This document shows positions 34,730-48,545 of a stretch of DNA of 64,000 nucleotides, piece after piece (position 1 is the stretch's first letter; each line of letters starts with the position of its first letter). The position numbers were made by a program, and so were the translations under genes. Below the pieces are notes generated by a model. The model was not told the DNA's origin and did no database searches. It saw only the letters and a list, made by a program, of their open reading frames with translations. The stretch is from Karstenula rhodostoma CBS 690.94 (Eukaryota > Ascomycota > Dothideomycetes > Pleosporales > Didymosphaeriaceae), in contig MU001504.1 of the NCBI GenBank assembly GCA_010093485.1, positions 1,721,128 to 1,785,127 on the forward strand. Reading direction: 5' to 3'.

Positions 34730-35130
34730 ATTTAGGCCTAGTCCTTTCCTATTTTAGGCCTAGTTTTATTCCTATTTAGGACTAGTTCGCCACGCTAGCC
34801 TATTTAGGAATTAAACTATTCCTACTTAGATAGTTTCTAGTCTATTTAGGTTAACTTTCCCTATTTTTCCCTTTTAGATATTTATTTATAAGTTATCTCT
34901 AACTTAATTAGGAATTTTTCATCCCCTAATAAAGACTAGTATAAATTAAAGTAATACCTTATTTTTTTTTTTAAACTTTTAAAGTTATATTTAATAGACT
35001 AATTTTAATAGGATTTAATACCTCCTTATTAGGGCGATCTTGTCCCCTACCCTACTACTAAACCGCCATTTTAGTGCTTAGGTTAGGTCTAGCGTCCGCG
35101 AAATACGAAGTTACTTTTTCTAGGGAGTTT
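34730..35130. other. GC-retaining island inside the AT-rich block
   Basis: Contains repeated TATTTAGG-CCTAG-type units (about 34735-34860) and a stretch at 35035-35112 with GGGCGATC, AAACCGCCA and GCGTCCGCGAAA. No RNA gene or ORF was recognised. It may be a short insertion or a segment that had no partner for RIP. Confidence 0.5.
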
Positions 35131-36728
35131 GATATAATATAGGTTATATTAAGTTTAAATTAATAAAGTTCTAGAGGTAGGCTTTTATCTAAATTAGGCT
35201 TAAGGCTTACTATATTAAATAAAGTAAGAAGGTAATAAGACCTTTAAAAAAAAGAAAAAGTAGTAACTAAAGAATATAATAGGTTTAGAAAGTAATATAT
35301 ATATTACTATATTTATTAGAATATTAATTAGAATATTATAGTGTTTTTTAGAATAGGGTATTATATAACTATAAGTATATAATAACTAGCTATAATTAAT
35401 ACTAAGTATTATCTATATATTAGAATATATAAAATATATTTTAATTATTAAAGTTTTTAAATTTAAACTTTTTACTATTCTTTTTTTTATTATTAACCTC
35501 TTTATTATTATCCTCCTTATTATTATTACTACCTAGAATATCTTTATTATAGGTATCTTTATTCTTACTATATATTATTTTAATTTTAGAGTTTTAATTC
35601 TTCTTTTTAGTATACTTATTCTTCTTAAACTTAGTATATATATTATTAGTATTCTTAACTTTACCTTTTATTACTAGTAGGGCTAAAAGGTTTAGTTCCC
35701 TATTATAATTAGTATATATATATAATAAAACTTTATAATAATTTACTTAAATTTATTTTTAGATACTATTTCTATCTTTTTAGGTAAAAGGTTTTATATA
35801 AATTATAAATATTTAACCTTCTTTTTAGTATTTTTAAAGAAGTAGATATTAAGCTTCTTCTTTTCTTTTTAGTAGACTTTATACTTAATCTTATCTAATA
35901 TACTACTAGCGCCCTAAACCTAAGTAGTACTATAACTTAAAAGCTTATTTAAAGTAGAAAATAAAGTTATAATTACTAGTTTCTTAATTATATTATTAAA
36001 GGCCCTTTAGTTAATTTTATTCTAGATATTAGTCTATTTCTTATAGATAAGAAAAAGCTTTAATTTAAGTTATTTAGCTATTAAGAAGTAAGTAAATATA
36101 ATAAAAGTCTATAATAATACTAACTACTTTTTTAGTTATTAAAATATCTCTAAGCCTTACTCTTCTATTTATTCTTAAATATTATAGCTTTATCTATTTT
36201 TAATAAAATACTATATTTAGAATTCTTTTATAGCTTCTTCTTAAACTAGACTTTTATTTAATAATTTAAAGCCTAGGCTTTTTTAATAACTTAGTCTTCT
36301 TTAGAATAAAAAGTAGTATAGTATCTTTACTAAATTATATAGTTACTTATATTAAGTTTACCTTTATATATTAACTTAAAATTTATAGGGTAGCCTTTTT
36401 TAGAACTAATTTAACTATAGAGTATAAGAATTTAGCTAATTTTATTAGCTTTAAAGGCCTAACTCTATATAAATTAGTAATAGTTATAATAAAAGACTAG
36501 GATAAATACTTCTATTAGTATAAAAAACTCTTTATATATAAATCTATTAAAAATTAAAATATTAAAAAGTAAAGTTTTAGGTAATTTATATTTAATATAC
36601 TCTATTATATAGAAGTAAGAAAGAATAGTAATAAAGATATATAATTATTTAAGTATAGATATAAGTATTAAGTTAACTAATTTTAGATAGGTTATTTATA
36701 GATCTAGTATAATATTTTAATAATATAA

Positions 36729-36802
36729 TATTTAGTAATTATATAATACTTAGTAATTATATAAAACTTAGTAATTATATAAAACTTAGTAATTATATAA
36801 TA
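36729..36802. repeat. Tandem repeat, 18-base unit
   Basis: About four units of ACTTAGTAATTATATAAT, nearly identical. Confidence 0.8.
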
Positions 36803-37401
36803 CTATATAAATATAATTTATATAAAGATAATAAACCTTTACCCTAATACTAATTTTTCTACTATAGTAAGAACTAAGTGAACTAGCACTTAAACTTCTA
36901 CTAGTAGTAAGGTACCTAAGTTAAATTTTATAAATAAGGCTACTTATAAAGTACTTCCCCCTAAAAAGCCTAAGAAGAAGAACTACTATAAACTAAATAG
37001 TAAATTATTATAATTTATTATTATAGTTTTAAGCTAATTATATATAGTTATTACTCTTTATTAGATTAAATAATACTAAAAGTCTACTAAACTTCTTTTT
37101 AGAAAGCTACTATTTTTAAAACTTATATATAAAATTACTTATTATAATCTTAACTATTTAAATTTCTAATTCTAATTAAGTACTCTTAAGGCTCTATAAA
37201 AGTCTACTAAAGCCTTTCTAGTTAAATATTTAAAAGGTATATAATTTAATTTCTAATTTTTTACCTATCTTTACTAACTAGAATAGATTATAATATAAAT
37301 ATAATCTATACTAAGTATATTACTATTTAAGTAAAAAACTCTTAACTTATATAATAATACTATAATAAGTTCTAGTATATAGATTTTAGTATATAGATAG
37401 G

Positions 37402-37496
37402 ATTTTAGTTCTAGTTCTAGTTTCTAGATTCTAGTTCTAGTTTCTAGATTTTAGTTCTAGTTTCTAAGTTTTAATTATAATTTCTAGGTTTTAGTT
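37402..37496. repeat. Minisatellite of TTCTAGTTCTAG-type units
   Basis: About five units of TTTAGTTCTAGTTTCTAGA with small changes. Confidence 0.75.
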
Positions 37497-37893
37497 ATTA
37501 TAATAAAAGCTTTAGTTTTAAAATTTCTAGTAGATATAATTTAGATAGTATTTACTATATTTAAATAAAACTTAGTATCTATATCTATAATAATTATCTA
37601 TAATAAACTATATATTTTTAACTTCTAAAAATATATCTTTTAAACTTCTAGCTAACTAAAATATTTCTTACTTTATTTCTTACTATATTTTTTAATATAG
37701 AGCTTTATTTATATTTATATTCTAAACTATAGGAATTTTATTTACCTATAATAATTAGTTATAATAACTTTAAGATATATTTTAGCTTAATAAAATCTAC
37801 TCTAACCCTATTACCTAAGACCCTACCCTAATCTAGAGTCTATATAACCCCTATCTAATCTCTACCTAAAAAAGTAATTAAAAACCTAGGTAA

Positions 37894-37947
37894 GGGTTAG
37901 GTTAGAATTAGATATACTTATATAAGACTCTAATTCTAACCTAACCC
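37894..37947. other. Perfect 19-bp hairpin
   Basis: GGGTTAGGTTAGAATTAGA at 37894-37912 is exactly reverse-complemented at 37929-37947, with a 16-base loop. It lies about 20 bases inside the right end of the 6.9-kb insertion, a position typical of transposon subterminal structure. Perfect pairing in RIP-ruined DNA is notable. Confidence 0.85.
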
Positions 37948-37966
37948 CTATCTATTTACTACTCTA

Positions 37967-38245
37967 TATAAAAGTAAACTATTTCTAAATAATATTTTAA
38001 ATTAATTATAAAGAATAGTAACTATATAAAATTTTTTCTAAATTATATATTAATTATTTTAATTTTTAATATTCTAGAATCTTTTAATTTATTTCTATTA
38101 ATTTTATTTTTTTAGTAAAAGTATTTACTCTACTTTTACTAAAGTTAGTATTTTTAAAATTTTATACTCTTAGTAGAATTATAGTTATATAACTTATAAT
38201 ATAAGCTACCCTATAACCTTATATATAAATACTAGTTAGTATTAA
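37967..38245 (+). repeat. Repeat A, second half (split copy)
   Basis: Picks up repeat A exactly where the copy at 30822-31021 stops, and continues to about the AACTTATAATATAAGCTACC / TATATAAATACT part. Similarity is lost after that. Confidence 0.75.
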
Positions 38246-38643
38246 TTAGTTATTTTTTTATTTATTTATTTAGAATTCTTATTTAGCTAAATTAACTTTA
38301 TTTAATTACTATCTTTCCCTAGAACTAATTAAAATCTATTAAAAGCTATTAATAATAGCTAAATACTAGGTAATTATACTATAATATTTATTATTTTATT
38401 TTACTATTAATATAATACTAAACTCTTATACTTAGTATTTTATAATTAAATATAATATATTCTTATTACTATTATTAAATACTAATTCTATATAGTTATT
38501 ATTTTTATTTTTTATTTTACTTTTTATTCTTTATTATTTATATATTATTTTATAGGATCTATACTTAGAACTTAGAATAGAATAAAACTTAGAACGTTTT
38601 ATTAATATTATTATTTTTACTTTTATCTATATATTTACTATAT

Positions 38644-38898
38644 ATTATATATAATTACTATAAGGGTAGATAAATTAATAAAGTAAGGGGGATAAAAAGG
38701 TATATTATACTTTACTAATATATAAATAAAGGGGGACTAAAAAAGTGGCTAAGGCTTACCTAGTATCTATATATAGGCTAACTAAAAAGGATATAGTACT
38801 AAGCTAGTTAAAACAGGCTTAGTATATACCTACTAATATATAAGAAATCTAATAATAGAGAGTTAATAAGGTATTAAAAAGGATAGTTTTTATTAAAA
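38644..38898 (-). mobile_element. 5'-truncated LINE-like repeat R with 17-base target duplication
   Basis: 255 bases bounded by an exact duplicate, CTATATATTTACTATAT, at 38627-38643 and 38899-38915. The constant end (3' end in element orientation) is on the left, while the right end is internal relative to longer copies. Long perfect target duplication plus one variable end is the pattern of target-primed reverse transcription. No coding sequence remains. Confidence 0.7.
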
Positions 38899-38972
38899 CT
38901 ATATATTTACTATATTATATAGAACCTTTTATATTTAATAGATATTTATTTTATTTATTATTTTTACTATAT

Positions 38973-39020
38973 ATATTATAGAGATTTACTATAAGGTAGA
39001 GTAACTTAATAAAATAAAGG
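38973..39020 (-). repeat. Left half of repeat R copy interrupted by LTR element
   Basis: Carries the constant end (TTATAGAGATTTACTATAAGG) and stops at AATAAAATAAAGG, immediately before the LTR at 39029. The rest of the same copy appears to resume at 56040 with AAAAAAGGTATATT. Confidence 0.6.
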
Positions 39021-39028
39021 AAAAAAAA

Positions 39029-39561
39029 TATTATAAGGGGTTTCCTATATATCTAACTTAGATCTATACTTTAAGGATTATTTAAGAAATAAGATATAAT
39101 AAAAATAAATATAAAATTAGATAATAATCCTATACTATAATAGAATATAATATAATAATACTAAGAGAAGATTAAGTATTTATATATATATATATAAATA
39201 GCTTTAATTTAGTTATAAAAGTAAACTACTTTTAAATAATATTTTAAGTTAATTATAAAGAATAGGAACTATATAGAGATCTTCTTAAATTATATACTAG
39301 TTATTTTAATTTTTATTATTCTAGAATCCTTTAGTCTACTTTTATAAATTCTATTTTTTTAGTAAAAATATTTACTCTACTTTTACTAAAACTTAGTACT
39401 TTTAGAATTTTATATTCTTAATAGAATTATAGTTATATAACTTATAATATAAACTATTTTATAAGCTTATATATAAGTACTTATTAGTTTTATTTCTATT
39501 ACTAATATTTTATATATAATTATTTTCTTCTTTCTAGTCTAGTTCTACTATAATTATAATA
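39029..39561 (+). repeat. Left LTR of outer element (repeat A)
   Basis: 533 bases, matching 55501-56039 over its full length with many C/T and G/A differences. The original orientation of the element is unknown. Confidence 0.75.
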
Positions 39562-40680
39562 TTATCCCCCCCTTTAGAGTTATTATTTTAATACCCTATT
39601 ATTACCTTATAACTTACTATTATAGTATTATCTAGGGGTATAAAGGTTTTTTTTTTTTTATATTTTTAGATATAATATTATATCCTCTTCTAGATTTCCT
39701 AAGCTTTCCTAATAGTATTTAAGGTACTAAAATAATTATTAACTAATTATTACTATACCTATACTAATAAGGTTTATTATTATAGTTTAATAATACTAAT
39801 AAAGTATACTTATTATATAGAGAATAAGGTTCTAAAGTATTTTATAAATATTTTAAATAAGGAGTATACTATATATATTACTATTTATATAGAGTATAGT
39901 TTTTAGATTCTTAAAAAAGAGTAAAAATATATTTAGTCTAAATAGTATAAAAAGTATTTTACCCTTTTCTATACTAAAGCTAGGGTTACTTACCTAAGAA
40001 TAAAAATTATATAAATAAAAAAATAATAATAGTTACTTATAGTTTATAATACTTATATACTTAGTATACTAAATTATTTAGAAAAGGGGGTTTTAAAAAG
40101 TATAAATACTAGTACTATTTCTATATTACTATTATATAGACTTTTAACTAACTTAGACTAGTTATAAACTAAATCTTTTATTATTATTTTTTTATTTTTT
40201 TTTATTTTCTTTTTTAATTTTAAACTAATATCCTTATTAACTAAACCTTTTAGGGTTAATTTTTTATTATTAACTAGTAAAAGTCTTCTAGTAGTTTCTT
40301 ATAGTTTATTAGATTTTCTTTTAATTTCTAAGTATTATACTATTTTATATATTCTTTTTACTTAACTAGGTATTTTTACTAATCCTTAACTATTTATAGG
40401 TTCTTAATTACTTTAATTTTATACTTATTATCTTCTAACTCTAGTTAGATTTTAATTAGAGTATTTAGAGGTACTAGATTTAAAAGTAATTTATAAAAAA
40501 TAAAATTTATTTTTATATCTATTAATAGAAGTAGCTTAGTTATAATTAGTCCTTTTATTTTATAAACTTTAAAAAATTCTATTTAAAGATAATCTAGTTT
40601 TTTACTTAGTTATTTTATATTTAAATTTTTTTATAATAAAAAAACTTTGTCCTGTTTTTTAAAAATTAGATTTTTAATCT

Positions 40681-40685
<5 letters not shown>

Positions 40686-40718
<33 letters not shown>

Positions 40719-41917
40719 AAGTTACTATTATAACTATCTAATAATAAGGAAATATCTAGAGGTACTATATAGTTCTATTAAATAGCTCTAAAGAATAATA
40801 CTATTTATAATAAAAGAGAAAAAAGGGTACTTATAGTACTAGACTTAATTAACTAAGTAATAATCTACCTATATATATTATATAATATAGTAATACTATA
40901 ATATTATAATACTATATAATATTAATAGAGTAGTATACTCCTTATTTACTAATACCTAATATATAATTATAGAGAAGTTGCAAAATATTAAGAATATTAT
41001 AAAATATTAATAATATTATAATTTAAAAAAAAATATAAAAGAGAGGTTATCTACTAGTAGTAAATAACTTATAGTACTATATATAAAGGCTAGCTCTTAT
41101 AAAAAAAAACCTATACTATATCCTACTCTATTAAAATAGCTAATAATAATAAGTAATTAATCTTTAGTAATAAATATAATATAATATATACTAGTAGTAA
41201 GTCTATTAATAATCTAAATATATCTAACTATATATATTATAAAATTTAATATATTATCTAGTAAGTTAACCTCTATTAGTATAATAATTAATCTAGTATA
41301 TAAATACTATAAATTATAGTTATAAACTATATAATTATAGAGTCTATTAGTAAGTTTCTTATATATATATATATATATATAGTATTACTAATCTAGGGCT
41401 TACTAGAATTACCTTTATAGTAGTTAACTAGGAATAGGGACTTTACTAGTAAATAGTAAAAGTTAATTATAATAATTCTTAAAGGTTAAGAGGAGCTAGA
41501 CTTTATAATAAAGGTAATTATAATTAAGTTAAAGTAACCTATATAGTTAATAAATATAGAGTAGATAGTAATAACTTTATAGAATATATAAGGAAGTAGT
41601 AAATAATATTAATAGTAATAATAGATAGGTAATATTAATAGTAATAATAGATAGGTAGTATTAATAATAATAGTAATAGTAATAGGGTAATATACTAAAC
41701 TATAAGCTATAAGCTATAAGCTATAAATAAAAGTTAAGGATATTAGTAAATATAAATAAGGAGAGTTAGTATTAAATAACTATTAGTTAGTATTATACTA
41801 ATAATTAAAAAAGTATAAAAATATATAAAATAAATATTAAAGAAGGATAAAAAGCTCTCTCCTATTATAAGTATACTATATAGTTCTATATACCTAGATT
41901 AGAATCTAGACTAAATC
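40686..41917 (-). repeat. Left (3') terminal repeat of the Gypsy element
   Basis: Begins with a ~27-base T run, then about 1.2 kb shared with 53779-55165, including AGTAATAAGGAAA, TTAGTAATAAATATAA and ATCTAGACTA landmarks. Interpreted as an LTR because it directly follows the integrase end on the minus strand. Confidence 0.6.
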
Positions 41918-42532
41918 TTTTACTTATTTATATTTTTAAATACTATAAAGGCTTTATAGGTAATTATTTCTTATAAAACTTTATAAAGTTTCTATATTTT
42001 CTAAGCTTTATTTTAAACTTTAGTAGAAATACTTTTTATATTCCTTAGATTTTAATAAGTAACTACCTTATATTTATAATTTATATAGTAGGGTAAATAT
42101 TTTATTATATCTAACCTTAAACTATTATATACTAACTATATAGTTAGTAAGAGTTCTATCTAGTTATTTTAATACTTATTACTATAAATTTATAGATACT
42201 ATTTAAGTATTTAATTTATATATTCTATTTATTTATCTATTTTAGAGTAGAAGCTTATTAATAGATTTTAGTTTATTCCTAGAGCTATAGTAAAAGTATT
42301 CTAATATTTTAAAGTAAAAAGCTTATTTTTATTTATAATAAATTTTTCTAGTAGTCTATACTTAGAGAATAGTATATTATCTACTTTATAGACTAGTTCT
42401 TTAGCTATTATAGACTTTTTTATAGGCCTAAATTTTACTATTTTTATAAGTCTATATACTATTACTATAATAGTATTATATATATACTTTATCCCTAGCT
42501 ATAGTAATTTTAGAAGTTTTATAATAAAATCT

Positions 42533-42738
42533 TATTAAGAATATAAATAATACTTGGTAATATTAGGGTTTATAGAGCTCTAATTAGCCACGATAAGGGG
42601 TACCTTAACCTAAGTACTAAACTAATTCAGGACGAGTATAGTATATAACTAGCCTTTCTAGCAATCTTTTCTTATATAGTAATCTAATTAATTCGCTCCC
42701 TAAATAAAAGGATATTTAAGCTCCTTTTCTCTACTATA
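42533..42738 (+). repeat. 5' LTR of Copia element
   Basis: 206 bases from TATTAAGAATATAAATAATA to TTTTCTCTACTATA; TG...CA ends are changed to TA...TA as RIP would do. It is the same length as the 3' LTR. Confidence 0.93.
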
Positions 42739-45700
42739 GTTATAAGCCTAGTGCTTAGAATATAGAATAATTCTCCCTACGTGCTTTACTACTTAAATAC
42801 GCCCTCTTAGGTTCTTCTATTATACTAAAAGCCTTCTTTATTTAATAAAGCTATAAGTAATTTAACTATTCTAGTTACTTAGACCTAGCTTATTAATTAA
42901 ATAACCTAGCCTTATTAGTTTATAAGCTTATATTTCTAAGTAAACTCTAAAGGTATCTAGTCTAAAATTAATCTAGATAGTTTAATAGTCCTCTTAATTA
43001 AGGATAATTACCTTATTTAACTAGTTATTCTAGAGGAACTATACTAACTAGTTACTTTAAATAACCTTAAAGATTATAAGCAGGAGCTTAAATTATATAA
43101 GAAGGATAAAGAAAGCTATATTTTAAGAATTATAGAATATTGCGCTATAGTCTCTAACTAGTAGATATACTATTCTAAGCTATAAAATCTCTAGAACTAG
43201 GTTTATACTACTATCTCCTAAGATCTCCTTACTCTAGTAATAATTAATATAGTTAAAGATAATAAATTTACCTTATAATATCTACTTTATATACTAAAGA
43301 ATAATCTAGTACCTACTAAAGAAGTAACTAAAAACCTTATTTAAGTATAGTATTATACTTATCTTAATAAAGTAAAGAGTAGATAGTAGAACCTAGAGAC
43401 CTAGTTTAAAGAATAGTAGTTCCTCTACTATAAAGTGATTATATATTTAGTAGAAGAAACTAAAGGAGCGCTTATAACCTATAATTTCCTTAAAGCTTTA
43501 GGCAAGAAGATTACCCCTAAGTAGTCCTACTTAATTAAGTAATAAATCCTGCTTAATAAGATACTTAAAAGGCCTATAATAATACTTTCTAAAATTAGAA
43601 AGGTATTTTTAGTACTAATCTAGAAATAATTACTCTACCCTAATTATAAAAGGACTAGTATCTATATAATATTTAGTAGTTAAACTACTAAACCTAGTAA
43701 GGAATTATCTAATAATATATAGAATAATAATTATTTTAACTACCCCTATAAGAATACCTAATATAAATAGTAACTAATTAAATACTAATACTTATAGATA
43801 GCTATTACTAGTACTCTAATTAATAGATTCTAAGTATTTAACCTTTCTAATAAAGAGTAAAATAAGATTTTAAGCTATTTAAAATTTCTATAATAGTTAA
43901 AGTTATAGACTAAAATTAATAGTACTAATTAGAAAATAAGTAATAAGAAATAATTTACTATTAACTATTCTAGTAGTATTATAGTAGCTCTTATTAATCT
44001 AATTAACCTTCTAAGTAAAGTCTCTAAGAATAGAATCTATAATATAATATAGAATCCTTATCTACTTTCTAAGAGTATAATTCTAGATAGTATAGCTACT
44101 ATTTACCTTATTAATAATTAGAACCTTCTAGTTACTAGTTCTTTTAAGAAAGTAACTATAGAAGACTAAGTTAAAATAGGAACTTAAGCTCTACCTATTT
44201 TAGGAATAGGAAATTACTTAATTAAGAATATTCTTTATAGTAAGAATAGAAAATAATTAGAGAATTTACTACTTAAAAATATAAAGGTAGTTAAGAACTT
44301 TTATATAAATATTATCTTAGAAGCTTAACTTAAGAAAGTTAGTATTTAGTATCTTAGCTTAGATAATACCCTAAGGATTAGAATAATTAAATAAAGTATT
44401 ATAATAGTAGACCTATAGTATAAGTATAACCTTACTTTTCTTAAATATAAGCCTATATACTCTTATCCTACTATTATAAATATAATTTAATTATCTAGGT
44501 TATTAAGAGAGAATATCTCCCGCTTAAATAGTAAAGAACTATAGTATAAGTAATTAGGATACCTTAGAAAAAAGGCATTATAAGCTCTAGTTTCTAGCGC
44601 ACACAGCGTATTAATTAAAGGAATATAATAATAAGAATATAAGTATTATATAGTTATATATATAAGTAAAGTAATTTTATAATAACTATATAAGTATTTA
44701 CTATATCTATTCTACTATATTATATAGGACCTATTTAATATAGAGTAAGGGTAAATACTTAAATCCTAAATTCTTATAATAAAGAAAGAATTTAGTAAAA
44801 AGTTCTATAATTTTAATCTATAAAGGAAGACGCTTTTAGAGATTCTATAATTAATAAAACGCCTATTAACCTTTATAAAGAATAAGTACTAGCTCTAAAT
44901 TATATAAATCTAGTAGAATAATAATATAGTAATACTCCTATAGTAAGGGATATTATAATATAAGGAATAGGTAATTAAAGAAAGAATTATAATTAACCCT
45001 TTACTACCTTATACGTATAAAACTAATAGTTTAGCGGAGCAAGCTAGAAAAGAGCTAATTAAATAAATAATAAAAATAAGGTTTAGCACGAATCTACTAA
45101 TAAAACTATAGCTAGAAATTATAGATATAGCAGTCTAACTATATAATATAAGCCTAAGCACGGTATATAGCTTCTAATTACTAAATAAAGTATTAGATAA
45201 CTAGTTCTAATAGTACTTTTAGTACTATAAACTAGTAATTATATAATATATAATAGTAGATCTCTATCTAGACTAGAGTAGAATTTATACCTATAGATAT
45301 TAAGTATATCCTCTAATAAAGGATTACGAAGCTAGGTATAATAGAAGGGGATTTAAAATAAATCTAAGAGCTTATATTAGGTATTTAGTAGGCTATTAAA
45401 CTTCTAATATCTATAGAATATAGGTTCCTATACTTAATTAAGTAATTATAACTAGAAATATTATATTTAATAAGATAATCTTCTACTAGAGAGTATATAA
45501 AATTAAGCTCCTAAAAGTAAAAACTCTAAGAATTATAGAAAGTATTTATAAGGATAAGATTAATAATCTAGAAGATATATTTAATATAATTAATTTTACT
45601 TCTAGCTTAAATAAGCACGCGAGTACTATAAGAATTAAGAATACTAAGTAACTACTTAGGGGTAAAGGATTAGAGTAGATAGATTCTAAGGATAGCTAGC

Positions 45701-48407
45701 TAAGAAATTAGAAAGTAATAATACTAACTACTATATAAGCTATAGGTATAACTAGCTAGTAACTAGGAATTTATATAGGCTAAGATTTAAGTATAGGACT
45801 TATAACCCTAGATATAATACTATAGTTAAATATTATAGGGACTAATTAATATAATTATAAGGATATTAGGAGCTACTAGAATTAGAATTTAACTAGAAGA
45901 GCTAGTAAACTAGAGCCTTAGGATAATACTTCCCTAAAGTAGGAGCTTTAAAACCCTACTACTATCTCTTAATCTAGTATAACTAATTCTATACTACTAA
46001 ATAAAGTAGGAAATCTACTAGTAAGCTAAAGGTAATAGTATATCTTCCCTATAGTAAGTAGGGTAAGTAGATAACTTTAAGAAGAGGTACTTAAGATTAA
46101 CTAACTAATAAGTAGGTATTTACTAGTTTAAAGATTAAGATAATAAGATATAGATTATAATAATTAGCTAGGGGGTAGATTAAATTTTAGTATATATATA
46201 CTAATAGTAGATCTATTTTTAAAAGATAGTTTTTAGATTAACTTTATATATATATTTATACTAGGAGTAGATAAAACCTAGGATAAGTATAAAAGCTATA
46301 AGATACTAAATATAGTAGTTATAATAGCTATACTTAAGAAACTAAAACTAGTAATATTACTAGCTTATCTATATAGAGATAAGCTACTACTAGAACTAAT
46401 ACTCTAGAAATATCTACTTTTCTATTCTCTAGGAAAACTATTTAAGTAGGCTATAATTAAAGAGATTACTACCCTATAGTAGAAAGGAACTTAGATAAAG
46501 CTACCCTAATTATAAGTAATAGAATATCTACTCCTATTAAAATAGGTATTTATATATAAGCTTAATTAGGATAGTTAGTTTAAGAACTATAAAGCTTATA
46601 TTATAGTTAGAGGGGACCTTTAATTAAAGGATACCCTATACTTAACCTACGCTGCTATACTTATAATAAGGTTATTCTAAGTAGTAATAGTAATTACTAT
46701 AGAGTTTAACCTTAAAATTAAATAATATAATATTATAGGAGTATTCCTAAATACTATAATTATAGTAAATAATCCTATAACCTATAAACTTCTAGATAGG
46801 TTTAAGATACTAGAAATATATATAAGATTAAATTAAGCTTTCTATAGTTTAAAAGACTTACTACTTCTCTAGTATAAAGAGTTTTCCTACTTACTTAGAG
46901 CTAAAGGGCTTAAAGCTTTAAAGAAAGAGCCTTATTTATTCCTTTCTAGAGATTAGAAAATTCTAGTACTATTCTATATAGATAATATACTACTTCTATA
47001 TTATAATAACTATAGAAAGTAAGCTTAAATACTATAGAATAAGGTTATAAATAAATATAAGATTAAAGATAAGGGACTAATTAAGTAGTTTCTTAGAATA
47101 TAAGTAATTAAAAACTAAGATAATTAGATAATTATACTTATATATAATATATATATTAATAAGATTATAAAAAGATTTAAACTTTATAAAGCTAGTAGCT
47201 TCTCGCCTATTTCTCTCTTAATAGATAAGCTTAAAAAGAGTAAAGATAAAGTATTACTATAGTAGATTAAGAGTTATTAAGAAAAGGTTAGATTAGTATT
47301 ATATATAGTAATTATACTATAACTAGATATTATATTTACTATATTAAAGCTATCCTTCTTCTTTACTAATCTAAGTAGAAAGTATAAAGTAGTAATTAAT
47401 TAAGTAATTCTATACCTCTATAGGATACACTAGAAAGTAATTTAGTTTAGTAAATATAATAGTCTAGACCTACTTATCTATAGAGATATATCTTTTATAA
47501 ATAATCTACTAATAAAATAATTATTCTATAGGTATATTACTCTACTATTTAGTAGCGCTATTTTATAGAAGGTAGCTTACTAAAGTATAATTATAACTTT
47601 AACTATAGAAATAGAGCTTCTTACTTTAGAGTATATTAGTAAAGAAGTAATAGCTTTAAAGCACTTCTTTACTAAACTTATACTAGACTTAGGATCACTC
47701 TAGCAAATCTACTATAATAACTAGTAAATAATTAGACTAGTAATTAGAAAAAATAAAAGGATTACTATATACCTTTACTATATTAATATCTAGAATATAT
47801 AGCTATAATAAGAGTATATAAAGGGATTATTTAAAATTTTATATCTTAAAATAAGTAAAATACCTATAAATAGTTTAATAAAAGCGCTATTAAAGTAATA
47901 GTTTACTAAATTTATATAGCTACTTAATCTTTAAGATATAAGTTTTATAATTATAGATATAGAAGAAGTAAAGTAAGTAGAGATTTATTAGATTTAATTA
48001 TAAAAAATACTTTTTAACTAAAGAATAAAAAAAAAATAAAAGAAAAATAAAAGAAATTTATCTTACTTAAATATATTAAGTATCTAATTAAAGAGCTTAT
48101 AAAACTAAGTATACTACTATACTTCTAATATATTAAAGCGCCTAGTATATCTATATTTAAAACTACCCTAACTATAAATAGGAGATTTCTTAGTTTTAAA
48201 AAACTTATTATAACTATATAGATACTCTTTAGGGTAATTAAAATTAGGCTACTATTAATCTATACTATAATAACTAATACTTAGGCCTACCTTATAGAGC
48301 TACTATAAAGCGTAGCGCTTATAAGGAGTAAATATATTATATTTAAAAGTATATATAGCCTCTTATAAGTCTACCTTTTAGTTATTTATAGAATAGACCT
48401 ACTAAAA

Positions 48408-48545
48408 AGTAGGTAGAGTAAGGATAGAAGTAATAAAAGTAGAAATAGAAGTAAAAGGAATAGAGATAAGAGTAGGAATAGGAGTAGATAAAGGTAGAAT
48501 AGAAGTAGATAAAGTAGGGATAGGAGTAAAGGAAGTAGAAAAAAA
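48408..48545. repeat. Purine-rich minisatellite in Copia 3' region
   Basis: Irregular AGTAGAAATAGAAGT / AGTAGGGATAGGAGTA units. The inverted Copia copy has the matching pyrimidine version at about 59210-59350, so the array is part of the element. Confidence 0.75.

Larger units (their letters stand above)
31022..37966. mobile_element. ~6.9-kb insertion splitting repeat A, composite and decayed
   Basis: Everything between the two halves of repeat A. Flanking 15-base sequences TATAAAAATAGACTA (31007-31021) and TATAAAAGTAAACTA (37967-37981) differ only at two A/G positions and look like a target duplication altered by RIP. The termini share AGTAAATAG and GATAGGGGTTAG in inverted orientation. Inside are short tandem repeats near the left end (31084-31190, unit like GTTAAAGTATAGATTA), a LINE-like fragment (about 32220-32699), a less mutated short insertion (33131-33276) and a perfect hairpin (37894-37947). 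Frames are destroyed, and a lysine/asparagine-rich minus-strand region at about 35500-36400 was not identifiable. Confidence 0.5.

Noticed and set aside
36729..36802. CRISPR-like array
   Set aside because: The units are tandem with no spacers, AT-only, and in a eukaryotic RIP block.
31022..37966. Helitron
   Set aside because: A 3' hairpin is present, but there is an apparent target duplication and no A/T insertion site or Rep/helicase remnant was seen.
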